Source of the DNA: Fasciolopsis buskii
Lineage: Eukaryota > Platyhelminthes > Trematoda > Plagiorchiida > Fasciolidae
NCBI GenBank assembly: GCA_008360955.1
Contig: LUCM01007735.1
Coordinates: 62,001 to 126,000, forward strand
Direction of reading: 5' to 3'
Length of the DNA stretch: 64,000 nt
Every line of letters starts with the position of its first letter. Position 1 is the stretch's first letter. Below are positions 26,093 through 38,159 of the stretch, piece by piece. The notes beneath the pieces were generated by a model. The model did no database searches, had not been told where the DNA came from, and saw only the letters and a program-made list of their open reading frames with translations. Made by a program: the position numbers and the translations under genes.

Positions 26093-26156
26093 GTTTAAAT
26101 TCGGTCCGCTCAACAAGTCGTTCCACTGGAATCATATACACAATTATTTTCTGCAA
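26093..26156 (+). CDS. Candidate short internal exon
   Basis: A branch-like TACTAAAT and a TGCTGTAG acceptor precede 64 bases ending at a strong donor, CTGCAA followed by GTAAGTAT. Two of the three frames are open (one reads FKFGPLNKSFHW...). The splice sites are good but the segment is short, so the call rests almost entirely on them. Confidence 0.15.
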
Positions 26157-27168
26157 GTAAGTATAGAAAGACTCTTACTAATAAAAACGCTTGACTTCAA
26201 CATTGTCCAATGACTGATTAGAAAACCACTGTTCAATTCTTCTTGCGGTTAACTAGACGTGCATATCAGTCGGGCAGCAAATGAAATAAGAAAAATTATG
26301 ATGACTTTTCCTCGTCATCACTTTAGCCTCTAATAAGGTTTTGTATTTTTAATACACAGTTTTAAACAGTCTTGGATTCTGGGTTGACTGTCTATCGCTT
26401 TTCGCCTGTGCTCTGCAACGCCAATCAAAATTCGGTCGATATTTGTATTTGTTCCGTTCACGCTGACCGCGCTGACAATTACAAACCCCCTTAGGCAGAT
26501 GATTAACGTTCGTTAACCCATTGACAAATCATAGATTAATGTAATCAAGTATAACCCAGTTGAATCCCATTGATTAACTTATATGGATTAGCAAAATAGA
26601 TCGAATCAACTGCACCAGTGCAGAAACAAAGTTGGATTAAAAGATCATAGTGATCCCGTTATTGCTGTGCAAACATGCTAAAAACCCATATTTGGCCGAG
26701 GCCATGCGTAGCAGTAGGAAATTTTGTAAAATTCTAAATATTGCAGAAAACAGAGTGCATGAATATAAAACAAAACCATTACCGCTAGTTTGCAAGCGGG
26801 ATAAGTGTAAACCAAAACAGAATATCCAATTAGTTTTGAGAACCTCTTGCTCTGTTTATTTAGGTCTGTCATTTTGCGTACATGGTACTGAGTAGGAAAA
26901 ATCAAATGTCTGGCCTCAGGATTGCATGAAGCTTTTTAATTCGTTTGACATTTCAACAAATTGCATATGTCGGAGAAACCATTGGGATCTCCCCAGAAAT
27001 TGTCGCCACCTTACGTGATATGCACTCAAAAAGCGGCGCGTCAAATATTTTATTTCACTTTTGTCCCTTTGTCTTGTGTTAGTTGATTATCCAATCTATC
27101 GTGTTCCATCGCTTTTGCAAGCTAGCTCACTGAAAACCAGTTTAACGAATAAGGGTAAAACTTTAATA

Positions 27169-27225
27169 TAAGTACCCATATGGAAGTACCCATATAAGTA
27201 CCCATAAATTACCCATAGGTACCCA
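27169..27225 (+). repeat. Degenerate 12-14 bp tandem repeat
   Basis: Four to five units of the type AAGTACCCATAT(GG) follow each other, decaying to ATTACCCATAGG and TACCCA. It is non-coding and appears only here in the window. Confidence 0.7.
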
Positions 27226-27886
27226 CGTTGTCACTCGAAGTAACTTCGAAGTTTGCAGATAGCCCGAGTTATTGGACCAATTTTTGACTACAGTCACACT
27301 ACGGAAATTCAGCTTATTGAGCTAAAGCTAATAGTTTCTGCTTATAGTCAAATATTACATTCCTTTTTACTAACTAAGCGCATCAGTGCAAGGTAGTAGG
27401 AAGCCTTCTAGGTTAATGACTCCAGTATGTTTTTATGGCCAAAGCATAGAGTTATTAAATAAATCCCAATTTCAAGTATCCTTAATTGTACAGACATTCG
27501 GTGTTTATCGTGTGCAAACCTCTAATAGAAAAGGACCCCGGTTGAGCCCATTTATAAATGAGTATGCGGTGGCCTACTGATGCTTCTGTTTACCATTCGG
27601 TGTACAGAAAAACAAAAAGGAGTAAAGATTTCATTTGTTTTCGCAATGTTCACTTAAGAAAATACCGAGAAAAAAATGCAGTTAACTTGATAGATCAAAA
27701 GCAATGGGCTTCGGCTGCAATATGGAAAAAGAACTTCAGTTTATGATGGCCTTTCTTACTCGAAAAAGTTACTCAGAATTTATTATTCTCTCGACAGTGG
27801 CGAGAACTGATACAAGACCAAGGGTAAGAGGTCCGCAGTACAAACCTGTTTTTTTCTCTTGAAGGGCGAAACAAAAACAGAATAAG

Positions 27887-28414
27887 TCATAAGATAAACT
27901 GTTGAACGTAATCCGTAAGACATTTCAAGTTGAGAAAACGAAAAATCTCATTGGCATCAAAAACAGTCATAATTCCGAGCAAACTGCAGATTCCCCAACT
28001 ATGCTCAATTTCCTTGTCCTTTGCAGCTGGACACGTTGCAAGTATGACAGGGCAATTTTTCAGTTGTGTTCTTAAACCAGCAATCTTGGTTGAACACAAC
28101 CATATTCAGAAAAATACTTGTGCGATAATCGCACCACTGGTTTATCTGGATCGTTCCTTTCAACTAGCGATGACACTTTGTTGTGTCAGCCATCTAATGT
28201 CGAGTGTCGAATAAACATAATAGAAGTTCATTCTTGACCTTTCAATCCATTGATTCACAAATTTTTGAATCTTGTGATCTGCTACATGCTCTCCAATTTG
28301 ACCGAAACCAGGGTAATACTGGCTGTTCAGAACAATTTCACACACAAAATTAGACTTTTGGAGACATGTGAACTGTTTGGGTAGTGAATTGATAGTCCCC
28401 CGTTTACCATTCAT
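27887..28414 (-). pseudogene. Minus-strand block open across three frames, unknown
   Basis: On the minus strand an ATG at 28414 in a strong context (ACCATGA) opens 84 codons to a TGA at 28160. A second frame is open from 28185 to a TAA at 28072, and a third from about 28108 to a TGA at 27887. Each overlaps the next slightly. Translations look protein-like (EIVLNSQYYPGFGQIGEHV; LVERNDPDKPVVRL; CPAAKDKEIEHSWGICSLL) but match no known family. This could be a gene with two frameshifts, exons with tiny introns, or chance. A 94-codon plus-strand frame overlaps the same bases. Confidence 0.2.
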
Positions 28415-28466
28415 GGTAACATGTAGACTTACAGAATGACATAACTAAGCCACTATTCGATAGCAG

Positions 28467-28675
28467 GCTCGTTGCCCATGTTGCGTAATTTACTGGATAT
28501 GATGCACAAATTTACCTTTCAAATTAAATTTCGTCAGTTGCTAACATTGACTGACACGAGACCTTTGGGATTCGGAAAGTCCATCTCGCCACCTGATGTA
28601 TGTTGTCTGCTAGGAGATTATTCAGGTGAAAAGTTTTTCGATGCCCCAAATGACATAGATGATATCACAGCTACA
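28467..28675 (+). CDS. Candidate internal exon, unknown protein
   Basis: An acceptor (ATTCGATAGCAG) is followed by 209 bases open in one frame and ending at GCTACA followed by GTGAGA, phase 0. The translation passes through MLRNLLDMMHKFTFQ and ends with an acidic stretch (SGEKFFDAPNDIDDITAT). No domain is recognised. It starts 53 bases from the divergent minus-strand ATG at 28414. The donor is good, the acceptor only moderate. Confidence 0.22.
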
Positions 28676-28999
28676 GTGAGATTTGATTGATTGCCAATGG
28701 AAAATTTTATTTTGCATCCGCAAATCCTTGATGGTCTCGCTACCAAAGTACTATATGTTTACTCTGCTCATTGTCAAGTTACAGAACAGCACAGAAGTAC
28801 ACATCCTCGATTTATTTCTACCTTAGCGTAACTGCTCGCGATAAACTCACGTGGCCACTTGCTATCTACACTCTACAGGTTAAACCTGTAATTGAATAGA
28901 CCTGTCATAAGTGACATTAGCAGTAACAGTTTATGTATGTGACAAGTAAACACGAGTGTCGAAAGAGAAAATGAACATAATTGCCTCAAACCCAGTGAC

Positions 29000-30190
29000 T
29001 GATCACTGAACTCATATCAAGCTGTCGGTCGCTGATACCTGAATGCACCCGGAATAACCTCAATCAATAAGGTCCCATGGGTGGTTGCCAACGCGATAAA
29101 TTTAATCACTGAGTTTTGAGGTCATCTGTCTAAGGACAACGGACTGCAGATGTGCAAGAAAAACTAGGCGAAAGCGTGCGTGCTGAAAGTGTGTGGCCTT
29201 GTGGCAGTGCTCTCACAACTTGCATGTAAAGGTTTGCGATAACAGGCCGACTTGAGATAGTGCGTTATTCCCGGATTGATGATTTGCCCTTCCAATGACC
29301 TTCATTAGTCAAGTTTAGTCTTCAGTTTAGGAGACCATTTCCTGCGCTTGCGCAAACTCTGCGCTGCGGATTGCTCACTATCTGCATTTATTGTCTGTTT
29401 TGGAGATGTGAACTGGAATTTCTTTCAGTATAACAAAAACAATTTTTTATTAGTTGAGACGATTGCAGATGTTTTTTTAAGAGAATGGTGAACAGTTATT
29501 GAAACAGGTTTCCGTCAACGTCAACTAGGATAGTTTGGGCACTCTCCAGCGGCTTTGTCCATTTGAGACGGCTGTTGTAATGGGATTTTCGCCATTGTTG
29601 CAAAGTGGATATAAAAACACGAATTGTACTTCTGAAAATGCAACGGTTTAATCAATAATGCCTGACAACAAATCAAAGGTACAAATAAAATGATATGCAT
29701 GGTTTATCCCGAGAATGGTATTCTACTTAGTTCGGACGGTGACTAGAACCAAGCAATAAGAGTACGAATAAGCCCTTAGGAGCTCAATCCACAGTAGATT
29801 TCAAAATCATACTCAAAGTAAATCTTTAAAGACTGGTGATTTCCAGTCCCCAAAACCACTCTCTTTGTTCACTCCCCTGGTGGCGTGAATCACAGCGATT
29901 TGTTAGCTGAGTCAGAACACAGGCTTCAGCCAACTGTGTTAATGAGGTAGTTGCATGTGATAGTGCCGCGCTCTCCTTGTTGACGATTGGATGAAAGCAA
30001 ATGACTGGATTGTGAAATACATCGTTTTCTCTCTTGAGGTAGCTCGCGGACCATAGATAAAAATGATTCTATACACCAAAAATCGTTAAGCTGTCGAAAA
30101 ACAGTTCAAATAAATAAAAGAAGAATTGCTTATGACCAAACTATTTCAATGTTCTATTGTGATGTTAGTTTGACCCAATAAAACTGAACT
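29000..30190. other. Non-coding stretch, no gene supported
   Basis: No open frame above 60 codons is present and nothing repetitive was noticed. The patch at 29040-29250 is somewhat GC-richer than its surroundings but is closed in all frames. Confidence 0.65.
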
Positions 30191-30205
30191 TACTACTGTA
30201 AACAG

Positions 30206-30402
30206 TGCGGCGCAGATTTGTAATGCATTACAGTTTTACGGTGTTCGAGCTCTACGGTAAGTCAAGATTCGTTTCCCTGATAGCTAGGCTGATTGTGCTG
30301 TGCGTGACGAGTTACACACTCTTTGTAGTGTGCTACATAAGCCTACTAGTTCCTCCGGAGAATCCGTTTATTGGAACATGCATTGAGACTTTCACATTAT
30401 AG
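30206..30402 (+). CDS. Candidate exon encoding a hydrophobic segment
   Basis: After an acceptor-like ACTGTAAACAG the frame is open for 65 codons to a TAG at 30402. It starts with basic residues (RRRFVMHY) and contains a long hydrophobic stretch of about 30 residues (SLIARLIVLCVTSYTLFVV...). A strong donor (CTCTACG followed by GTAAGT) at 30256 would instead end the exon after 51 bases. Membrane-like stretches are common in translated AT-rich non-coding DNA, so confidence is low. Confidence 0.15.
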
Positions 30403-33400
30403 ATTGTAAACTTGAACGTTCTGGAATTATCGTGCTTTGTGTCTGCATCTTAAAGTTATCAAATCACCGTAACGAAGTGAGCCTGTATTTGCGAAGTGCC
30501 AATCCTGCTCTGAATTTACCTTTCGGTTTGCAAAATTACGAAAGCTTTATCCAGTCGGTTTCTACAGCGATTTGGGGGGAAATCCTGCAAAAGTTAATCA
30601 AGTTTTAATTTTTGATTTGCAAGGCAGCAAGTGTTAAATGGGTAAACAGTGCGATGTAAACTTCCATTGTCTAAAAACCTCACTATAAATTTGTAGCTTG
30701 GAATATTCAGCATACAGTGGGGAATGCGAGTGTGTTTGAGAGTAAGTGAATTGAAATTAGATTGTTGAAAGTTAGTGAAGTGCATAGTTTCTCAGCACTA
30801 CTGAAAAAAGCGAGTTAGGACATAAAAAAGGGTGACACCTGAATCTTTCATCGAGATGCTCACCTTCTGCCTGCGGCAACACGTAACAAGCGATAGAAGC
30901 TGTTGGTAATTGCCTTTACACAAATGTACATTTTCAAAAACACTTTGCTACGAAAAGAACTTCGAATTAGCTAACAGACCTATCAGGCTTTTGCTTTAGT
31001 TCAAATTTTGCAGATGACTTTTTTTCCACTTTCTAGAAGTGGACCGTACCAGGTAAAGTATTGGGCTGTCCAGTCTTACAATTCGCTAATGACATAATTG
31101 TACTGATAACTGCTTCCATCATGGTCGATTCATACTATTCGGATTTGACAAAATCAATCTACCTGCTGATGCTGCTCAAGGCAAAACGGCTCCTTCAGCA
31201 GCAGGTTTCTACTGGAACTTGAGATCATCAAAATATTATTTATAACAAGAAGAAACAAAAACGTTTATTCACAACAATCGTTTGATTAAAGTCTTTGACT
31301 TTTCAGTATCGTCCACCGACAGAGCAGCTATGTGTCTTTCGCTCACTCAGACGGTGATTGCAAAAGCGCATAAGGGGCAAAGTAACCGAAATATATGATC
31401 TTCTGCACGTTACCGACCGTGACAGTAAAATCGACTTATTCGCTGATTTGTTGGCTCCATAAATCCTCAAAGATAAACAGCTTTTATCTGCATCTGGTAG
31501 GCTCATTTTTTCTCTAATGTGCTCATGTTCGGCGTGCTTAGCTAGCCGGACGATTAGACAGTTTTCTTAAATTGCGAGGGTCCACAAAATATCCTGGCTG
31601 AGCGCAAGAAATATATGGGCGGTCTCCATCGCTGTTGTCACACTATGAGCGGATAGGGTTCATGGGCTAGATATCAAAGCCTTCAGAGTATTCTTTAGTT
31701 TACCAGGAAGCCAACCAAAATCTGCTTGCATGCCATCTTTGGCCGCATCAGAAGCTATGGTCACAACTCAACACATTTCTTCCCCCAAATGTATTCTGCA
31801 TAGCTTTATGCATTGTATTGAGTTGACATTGCTTTGCAAATGGAGAGAGACCGTGTCTGCATGATGCCTTGATAAAAGGACCAAGGAAATGTTGTCTTCT
31901 TTGAATCCTTTCACCAGATCACTACTTGTTGTGTTTCCTTTCTTTCCTAAAACATTCTAACTGTCTAGTATTAAGCCAAACTAATCCTGTCATCTTTCCT
32001 CAGCTCTCTGCCAGTTTAACTTTACTGACAATGGCAGGAGGCTGCTACAGAATCAACGTTTGGTTTGTCACTTAATATTTCCCCAGTTTATTAGTCAATA
32101 CAGTTAGATAGTTAGATACCATGAACAACAGTAGTCCATTTAGGGAGAACGGACAAAACTTGTAATTACTTACACATCTATCGTGCTTGAATGAGCAAAA
32201 GCAGAGAGGTATAACCAATAAAGAACATCGGGAGGGAGGTCAAGATAGTGATGTACGTTGAGCTACAGCATAGGTGTATACAGATGAAATCCCTTGTGGA
32301 TGGGTCATTTTCAACACAAACTGCTTTGAAAATGGAAAAAGAATGAATAGGAATGCGCAATCTGGATTTGCTAACTCAGTACTTGTCAAAGATTCCCACA
32401 GTATAAAAAACGATACTCGGCTAACCTAGGATCAACCGAGTTCTTGCAATTGAGTACGCCCACAACTGTGCAGAAGTTCAGATTTATTCGTCCAAATTGC
32501 AGAACTGTCTGGTTAGATTTCGTGGAGACGGATGAACTAATTCTCACTTCATCGATTTGAAAGTACAATGTACAACCCAGAATGTTCTGTCAAAACTCAC
32601 ATTCCGGGCACTTCAGCTTAATGGCAGATGACAGTTATCGACCGCACACAAACAAGAAAACGATTAGGAGAAATCAAGCTTCTATATCGAGCAGGAAACT
32701 AACCGCTTTATATGAACCGGCTGTTGCAGGGAATGGACTTGTGTTCTCATTACTGGACAATGTGTTTTGTAGTTCAGCCATCGTCACTTACCGCATTTAT
32801 TTGACCACATTTGGACATTTATATAATTATTCTTCCTATTAGGTGCTGACATATTTTGTAGACACTGCTTACTTTCTGACAAAAGAAAAGAATTTGCACC
32901 ATGGACAATGAAGATTATTCAAATAATTCAATGCGAATTACTTTCTTACATATTTCGAAAAGTGATTATATTAAACTGATTTTCTAATGTCTCACGGCGG
33001 TAACCATATCGCGTTCACAATAATCATGAGAATATTTTCCGTCCCTTTTGATTGCGAAAGTTTAGAGTGTGCAAATTCGTTAAAGTTCAGAATAAGCATG
33101 ATTGTCCATACTCGTGCAAAATGAGAGGCAAGTGGTTCCACGGTTTTCGGCAAATAAAACCTGCCGGTGAATATGCAGCCCAAATGAAGTAAAGCTGTTT
33201 AACCCCATCGTCATAGATCACTATGATAATAATTTCTGTGAAACAGCGGACCACTCCTTCACCAAGGTGTTTCATACATGTAAGCAGATAGACCTGCACT
33301 AATGTTCATATTCGGACAAGTGCCGTTATGAGGAAGTTACCCCGGTTGCTCTTTTATAAACGTCTAAACACAGGTTAGTCCTGGTTATTGGGAAGTCGGC

Positions 33401-33483
33401 CAACTAAAACGTTTATAGCATAAAATGTTGTGATTGCAAAAGGTATCAGACTGCGAAATCGATATGATTTGTGATGTTCAGTT

Positions 33484-33558
33484 ATGGTTAAAATGTTAAC
33501 TGCACCGCTATACCTGCTGCTACTGTGCTGCTATCTGACCGATCATGCTGTCTGCTAG
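33484..33558 (+). CDS. Short ATG frame resembling a signal peptide
   Basis: ATG at 33484 starts 24 codons reading MVKMLTAPLYLLLLCCYL and ending DHAVC before a TAG. It has a short basic start, a leucine-rich core and small or Cys residues at the end, as in a secretion signal. Codons in the core are GC-richer (CTG, TGC) than the surroundings. A 75-codon ATG frame at 33546-33772 overlaps its end in another register. No donor links it to a downstream exon; a candidate terminal exon follows a TTTTGGTCTTCAG acceptor at about 33799-33893. Confidence 0.18.
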   Translation: MVKMLTAPLYLLLLCCYLTDHAVC

Positions 33559-34104
33559 ATATTTTGGTTTAATGTTCGAGTCTGCTGGATTGATCTCAAG
33601 CATTTTCGTCATGGTTGGCTTAGGAGTTAATGATGCTCAAATTCGCATTCATGAAATACTATTTTCGATATTACACGGACAATCAGTAGAAGGAAAAATT
33701 TCCAACATCAATGCATTCGAGCCGTCTGAAGTTATTGCTGTCGCGTACAGAAGTAGTAATGTCAATAATTAAATACGGATATATGTTTTGGTCTTCAGGT
33801 GCTCATGGAAAATTAAGACTTCCTCGAGTGAGCCCTGAAATGGAACCAACTCAAATGTTATTGCAACTTAGACAGAAAAGTCAATATCCATGAGGTTTAG
33901 AGCTTTGGAAAACGATATCCCGACCATTTTGCCAAATTTCGATTGCAAGCGGAACAGGACTTCAAGAATCACTAAAGTCCACAGCCAAATAAGTGCATGT
34001 CATCGGATTTCCCGCGATGTTATTTGTGATGCCCGGTAGCACAGGCTAGCTCACCGGTTAGCTGGATTACTGGAAGTAACTAACACAATCGCCATCACTT
34101 GCAG

Positions 34105-34176
34105 GACATGGGATATTTTGTATCATACTAAGCATGTTTGCACAAAAATGGTTAACATTAGAAATATGGGTCATCG
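34105..34176 (+). CDS. Candidate short internal exon
   Basis: A strong acceptor (CCATCACTTGCAG) and a good donor (GGTCATCG followed by GTAAGA) bracket 72 bases that are open in two frames. The length is a multiple of three, so entry and exit phases agree. No domain can be judged at this size. Confidence 0.15.
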
Positions 34177-36772
34177 GTAAGACATTTCAGAATGGAAAAC
34201 TAACCGGTTTATTCACACTGAGTTTAACCGCATTTTATCACCTAAAACAGTGCACAAGATCAAGCAATCCATATCCGTGTATTTCCTTTGAGGTTTTGCT
34301 TCGTTGTCGATTAATTGCTGACATTTCTGTGGGTTTCCCCGAAGACGTTCAAGGACATTTCTTGTTTAGCAAGAGCTCGGCCTAAGTCATAGCATTCATT
34401 AATGCGTATTGGGTCTTGGTTTGCTAAATTAAGCCATTCATTATGTTTATGATTTTATTTTCACCTGCGCACTAAGTCTAAAGTTCGAGGGTTATCTAGT
34501 GACTGGGCTTGCGTACCGGTCAGATCATACACTTTTGCAAATTTGGCGCCCAATTTGGACTCGAGATTTTTCAAGATGTTGAACTCTCTTGGTCTCCTTT
34601 GTGTTATTCAGAAGGCGTAAAGGCGGCTCAGTATTCGAAAACTTGGATCGATTCGTGAACATAATTCCCCGAGACAGCTTTGTACTTTTATGGTTCGGAA
34701 CTTCTGTTAGTGGTGTCTAGTAGCGTGTAACGACACGGGTACCTTTAGCTCAGAATAACGAAGTTTTTAAGTTTATTTCTCTTGAACATTGAATGCTACG
34801 GAAGTAAACATTAACTGAGGACTATCAACTGCAGTTTATATCCAGCAAGCCTTTTTTGAGGCTTAAACCAAGAACGAGCGAAAGATAAGCCAAGTATGTT
34901 TGCTGGTAGACCAGTCAATGTGAAGCACAGTGCACTGTCTAAACTCAAAACTATGGGAGCAACACGCCACAGGTAGCAGATTTTGATTGATATCTTAGAA
35001 CTGGTTATTCACGATAGACACGCACGTTTTCATTCTAAAATCATGATGTAGCCTCGTGGAATGACTATCAATGACAAACAGGTTTCTCGCTTCCTGCATC
35101 TACTAACGAAACGACACAGTCACCTTAAGTGATGTATTGCGATCTAAGCAATGCATTTCTCTGATGCTTTGATCGGATATACTCCAAGTCTGAATTTAAC
35201 ATTGATCACATGGATGACATATTGACGGTCTGCGTACATTACTAACTAAGCATAAGCCGCAGAAGATGGTCTTGATCCCTTAGGTATACATCACTTGAAG
35301 ATAAATAGCTTTTTTGATCGATTTTACCTGTACCCAGCAAGATATACATGCACACCAATCTGATCCCACTGGAAGAATGACCGATGGTATATTTTGCTTG
35401 GGCTCAGAAGAATCATTCAGTGGTAAAGGCGGTATCTTTTCATTTCGTGTCTTCAATGCCAAAGACGTTTGCTGATTGCCCTAGTGATGAGTGTAATGCT
35501 ATTGTCATCCCGGCAAAAACTGAACGCACAATCTCCGAAGCTTTATGCTTCCCCATAATTCGCACTCCATCGTTGACTTAATTTTTAGCTGCCGTTTACG
35601 ATGTCACGGAGGAAATTTTAGCAGAGACGTCTCAGCTCCGCAGTTGAAAAGCTGGCTTTTAGCACAGTTTGCCTGGAGATATGGGAATTATCCAACAAAA
35701 AGCTTACTGTTAACTGACTATCTATTGTTAATGGTTCTATTTAGTTCCGACGTCAGCTTTATGATAATATCTTCATATTTTGGTGGCCCCCAAACAGTTA
35801 AAGTATTAGTAGTGAAGTTCGATTCAAGCTAAACAGCCAACCATAAATTCTACACCCAGGTAACTTGTAGCAAGAGTCAGGTCAAACTATGGCGAGCATC
35901 ACATTTCTGAACAACTGCTCTGCTTTATTCCGATCCCACCCCTAGATATTTTGCTGTTTTATTTGATTCATGTATAACTGAACTGGGAGTAACTCGAGAA
36001 AATAATTTCCATGTGGACATCTGCTTTCCCGTTAGAAAGGGGCTTATGAACATCAATAGAATCAAGCATTATGAATTTTCACATGGACTCATTTAACATG
36101 TTTTACGTTTCACACCTATGAAGCAAATCACTTAGCGTTCTCCAACGATTCTGCCGTAATCCAAAACTACATTTGAAAAAACGCCTGGTAAGTTTAACGG
36201 AGACACATGTTTGCGAGATTCATAAATTCCTCACAATATTGGACCTTAAGCACCATAATTTCGAAGTCTGTGAGTGCTGTCGAATAGAAGTCTTATAGTT
36301 CTCCTGGTTTCAGTAGTAATTCGGACAGTAAGAATAAAGAATAAATTATTTTTAATACACCTTGTAATCGGGTTCGATGATAAAAGCAGTGAGCAATAAT
36401 TACTACATCCAACTGATTTATGGCAGACCATTTTATACAAAGAGCAATAGTCTTATTTCAAGACGAACAAGCCGACTTTAGAATGAAACTCAAGTCACCA
36501 GCATTACTTATGATGCAACTGCTAATCAAGCTTCAGTGACTCAAAGTGGACCGAACTGTTAAATTGACATACGTGACGCAGTGCGCATACCCTTTCTTGC
36601 TGAATCAAAGGAGTGAGATATTAATATAAATTACCATAGAACTGCCAACTTACAGGGTCTTTTCTAGTGCCGTTCAATCCACAATAAAGTAGATTCTGGT
36701 CGTATAAATTATGTTCATTTTTACCTCGTTCAATAAAATGGATTATAAAGTTGTACCTTATTACTATTTTAG

Positions 36773-36985
36773 CAAGTAAGATACCTGAAAACAAAATGGA
36801 ACGTTTGCGAATCATGCTATTTGTGTTCATCAAGTAAACCAGGTACCATAAACCATAAATTACACGGACAAACTAATCATATTCACTTTAATTCCCCCGT
36901 CGGTTTTTGGGAACATTTTATTAAACAACCGAAACCCTCAAATACCATAATCAAAATAATTATATATTCTCTTCCGTACCAACAG
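36773..36985 (+). CDS. Candidate internal exon, unknown protein
   Basis: A polypyrimidine-rich acceptor (CCTTATTACTATTTTAG) and a perfect donor (CAACAG followed by GTGAGT) bracket 213 bases, exactly 71 codons, with one open frame; the other two frames are closed. Phase is 0 at both ends. The translation runs from QVRYLKTKWNVCESCYLC through NSPVGFWEHFIKQ to SLPYQQ, with a CESCYLC cysteine cluster but no recognised domain. The paired sites make it one of the better internal exon candidates on the plus strand. Confidence 0.27.
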
Positions 36986-37578
36986 GTGAGTTTCATTTAT
37001 ACAAATCTTCACCCCTGTGAGAACTGAAGACAAAAATAATGGTATTTTTGATGGAATCAACTGGACTAACAATTCCATCCGAAAAGTCGTCCATAAGCAA
37101 GTTCCCAAGATGTCTTTGAATAGAAGTCTGTCAGACCGTCGACAGTAGTTTGCTCTTTCGCAAATTATGGTTGATGTGTTTCATCTGTTTAACATTTCAC
37201 ATGAACGGAAGTATCTGACATAGAGGCGGTATGCCAGTTGACCTAGTGGTTTTCTAGTTACCTTTCCGCTTTCTGATTTGTTCCAGTCAACCTTGAGGTC
37301 ACCATTTGGTATGGTTCATTAATCAACCTCAGCTCTCCTTTTTATGCAACTTGGCCTGTTTTCTCATGTCTCGCTAAGCAAGCATGATATCATCACTATT
37401 CTTTGCAAAGATTTAATTTAACTATAAGAATACGTAGATAAAAAATGAACAGAAGGGAATTTTGGAAGGCTTCATTTGTAAAACTTTCAGCATGTCCCAC
37501 AAACAACATATTCCCCTTGACATTTTTAGACGACTCGCAATAACTGCTTGTTTGCTTTAATGGGACATTTTTCAGCAG

Positions 37579-38159
37579 TCAGTGTGCAAAAGCTGTAGAA
37601 TCACTGTCGTGACTCGTGTAATTAACCCGTCCGATTATTTCCAAACATAGTGTGAATTCACAATAAATTTTGCCGGGTATTCCAAAATTCGACTTGAGTT
37701 GTAGGGAACTGTGATTCAATCGGAACTCATATGCCGCGCAAATCGAAAAACTGCGTATTAAAATCTGGACAGTGAATAATAACGTACGTAAAAGCTTCGC
37801 ATTATCCAAGAATTCCTGTTGAAATGCACGTGAACATGCTATTACCTCAGCAATCCAGCTGTGACCTGTCAAATGGTCTAAAAAAGACGGAGGGTTATCG
37901 GGTGATAACATATGTCTATGTTGGCTGCTTCACTGATTTTGAAGGACAACAGGTTCAGCATTTTAGCCGCCAGTCGTTTGTCTTCTAGTTGTCTTTCTGG
38001 GAAGTTTTCACCGAAACTGTGATAGGGAACTTGCAAAATTCTTCGTATATGAGCACGGTAATTTGCACCTTGCAATGAGGTTTGTAGAGCCATACTACTA
38101 GATACATGCGGGAAGGAATGTTGGCTAGACACGATAGAGGGAAGTTTTGTCGCGAACAC
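37579..38159 (-). pseudogene. Minus-strand block open in two overlapping frames
   Basis: After an acceptor-like TTTTGCAAACCAG, a frame is open from 38159 to a TAG at 37878 (about 93 codons, including SFGENFPERQLEDKRLAAK). A second frame with ATG at 37911 runs to a TGA at 37579 (110 codons, including DHLTGHSWIAEVIACSRAF). The two overlap by 34 bases and both look protein-like. Together they would cover about 190 residues interrupted by one register change. Possible readings are a frameshifted gene, two exons sharing sequence, or chance. No family is recognised. Confidence 0.2.

Noticed and set aside
34035..34070. TAGCTCACCGG resembling a tRNA A box
   Set aside because: There is no B box or stem structure downstream, so it is likely chance.
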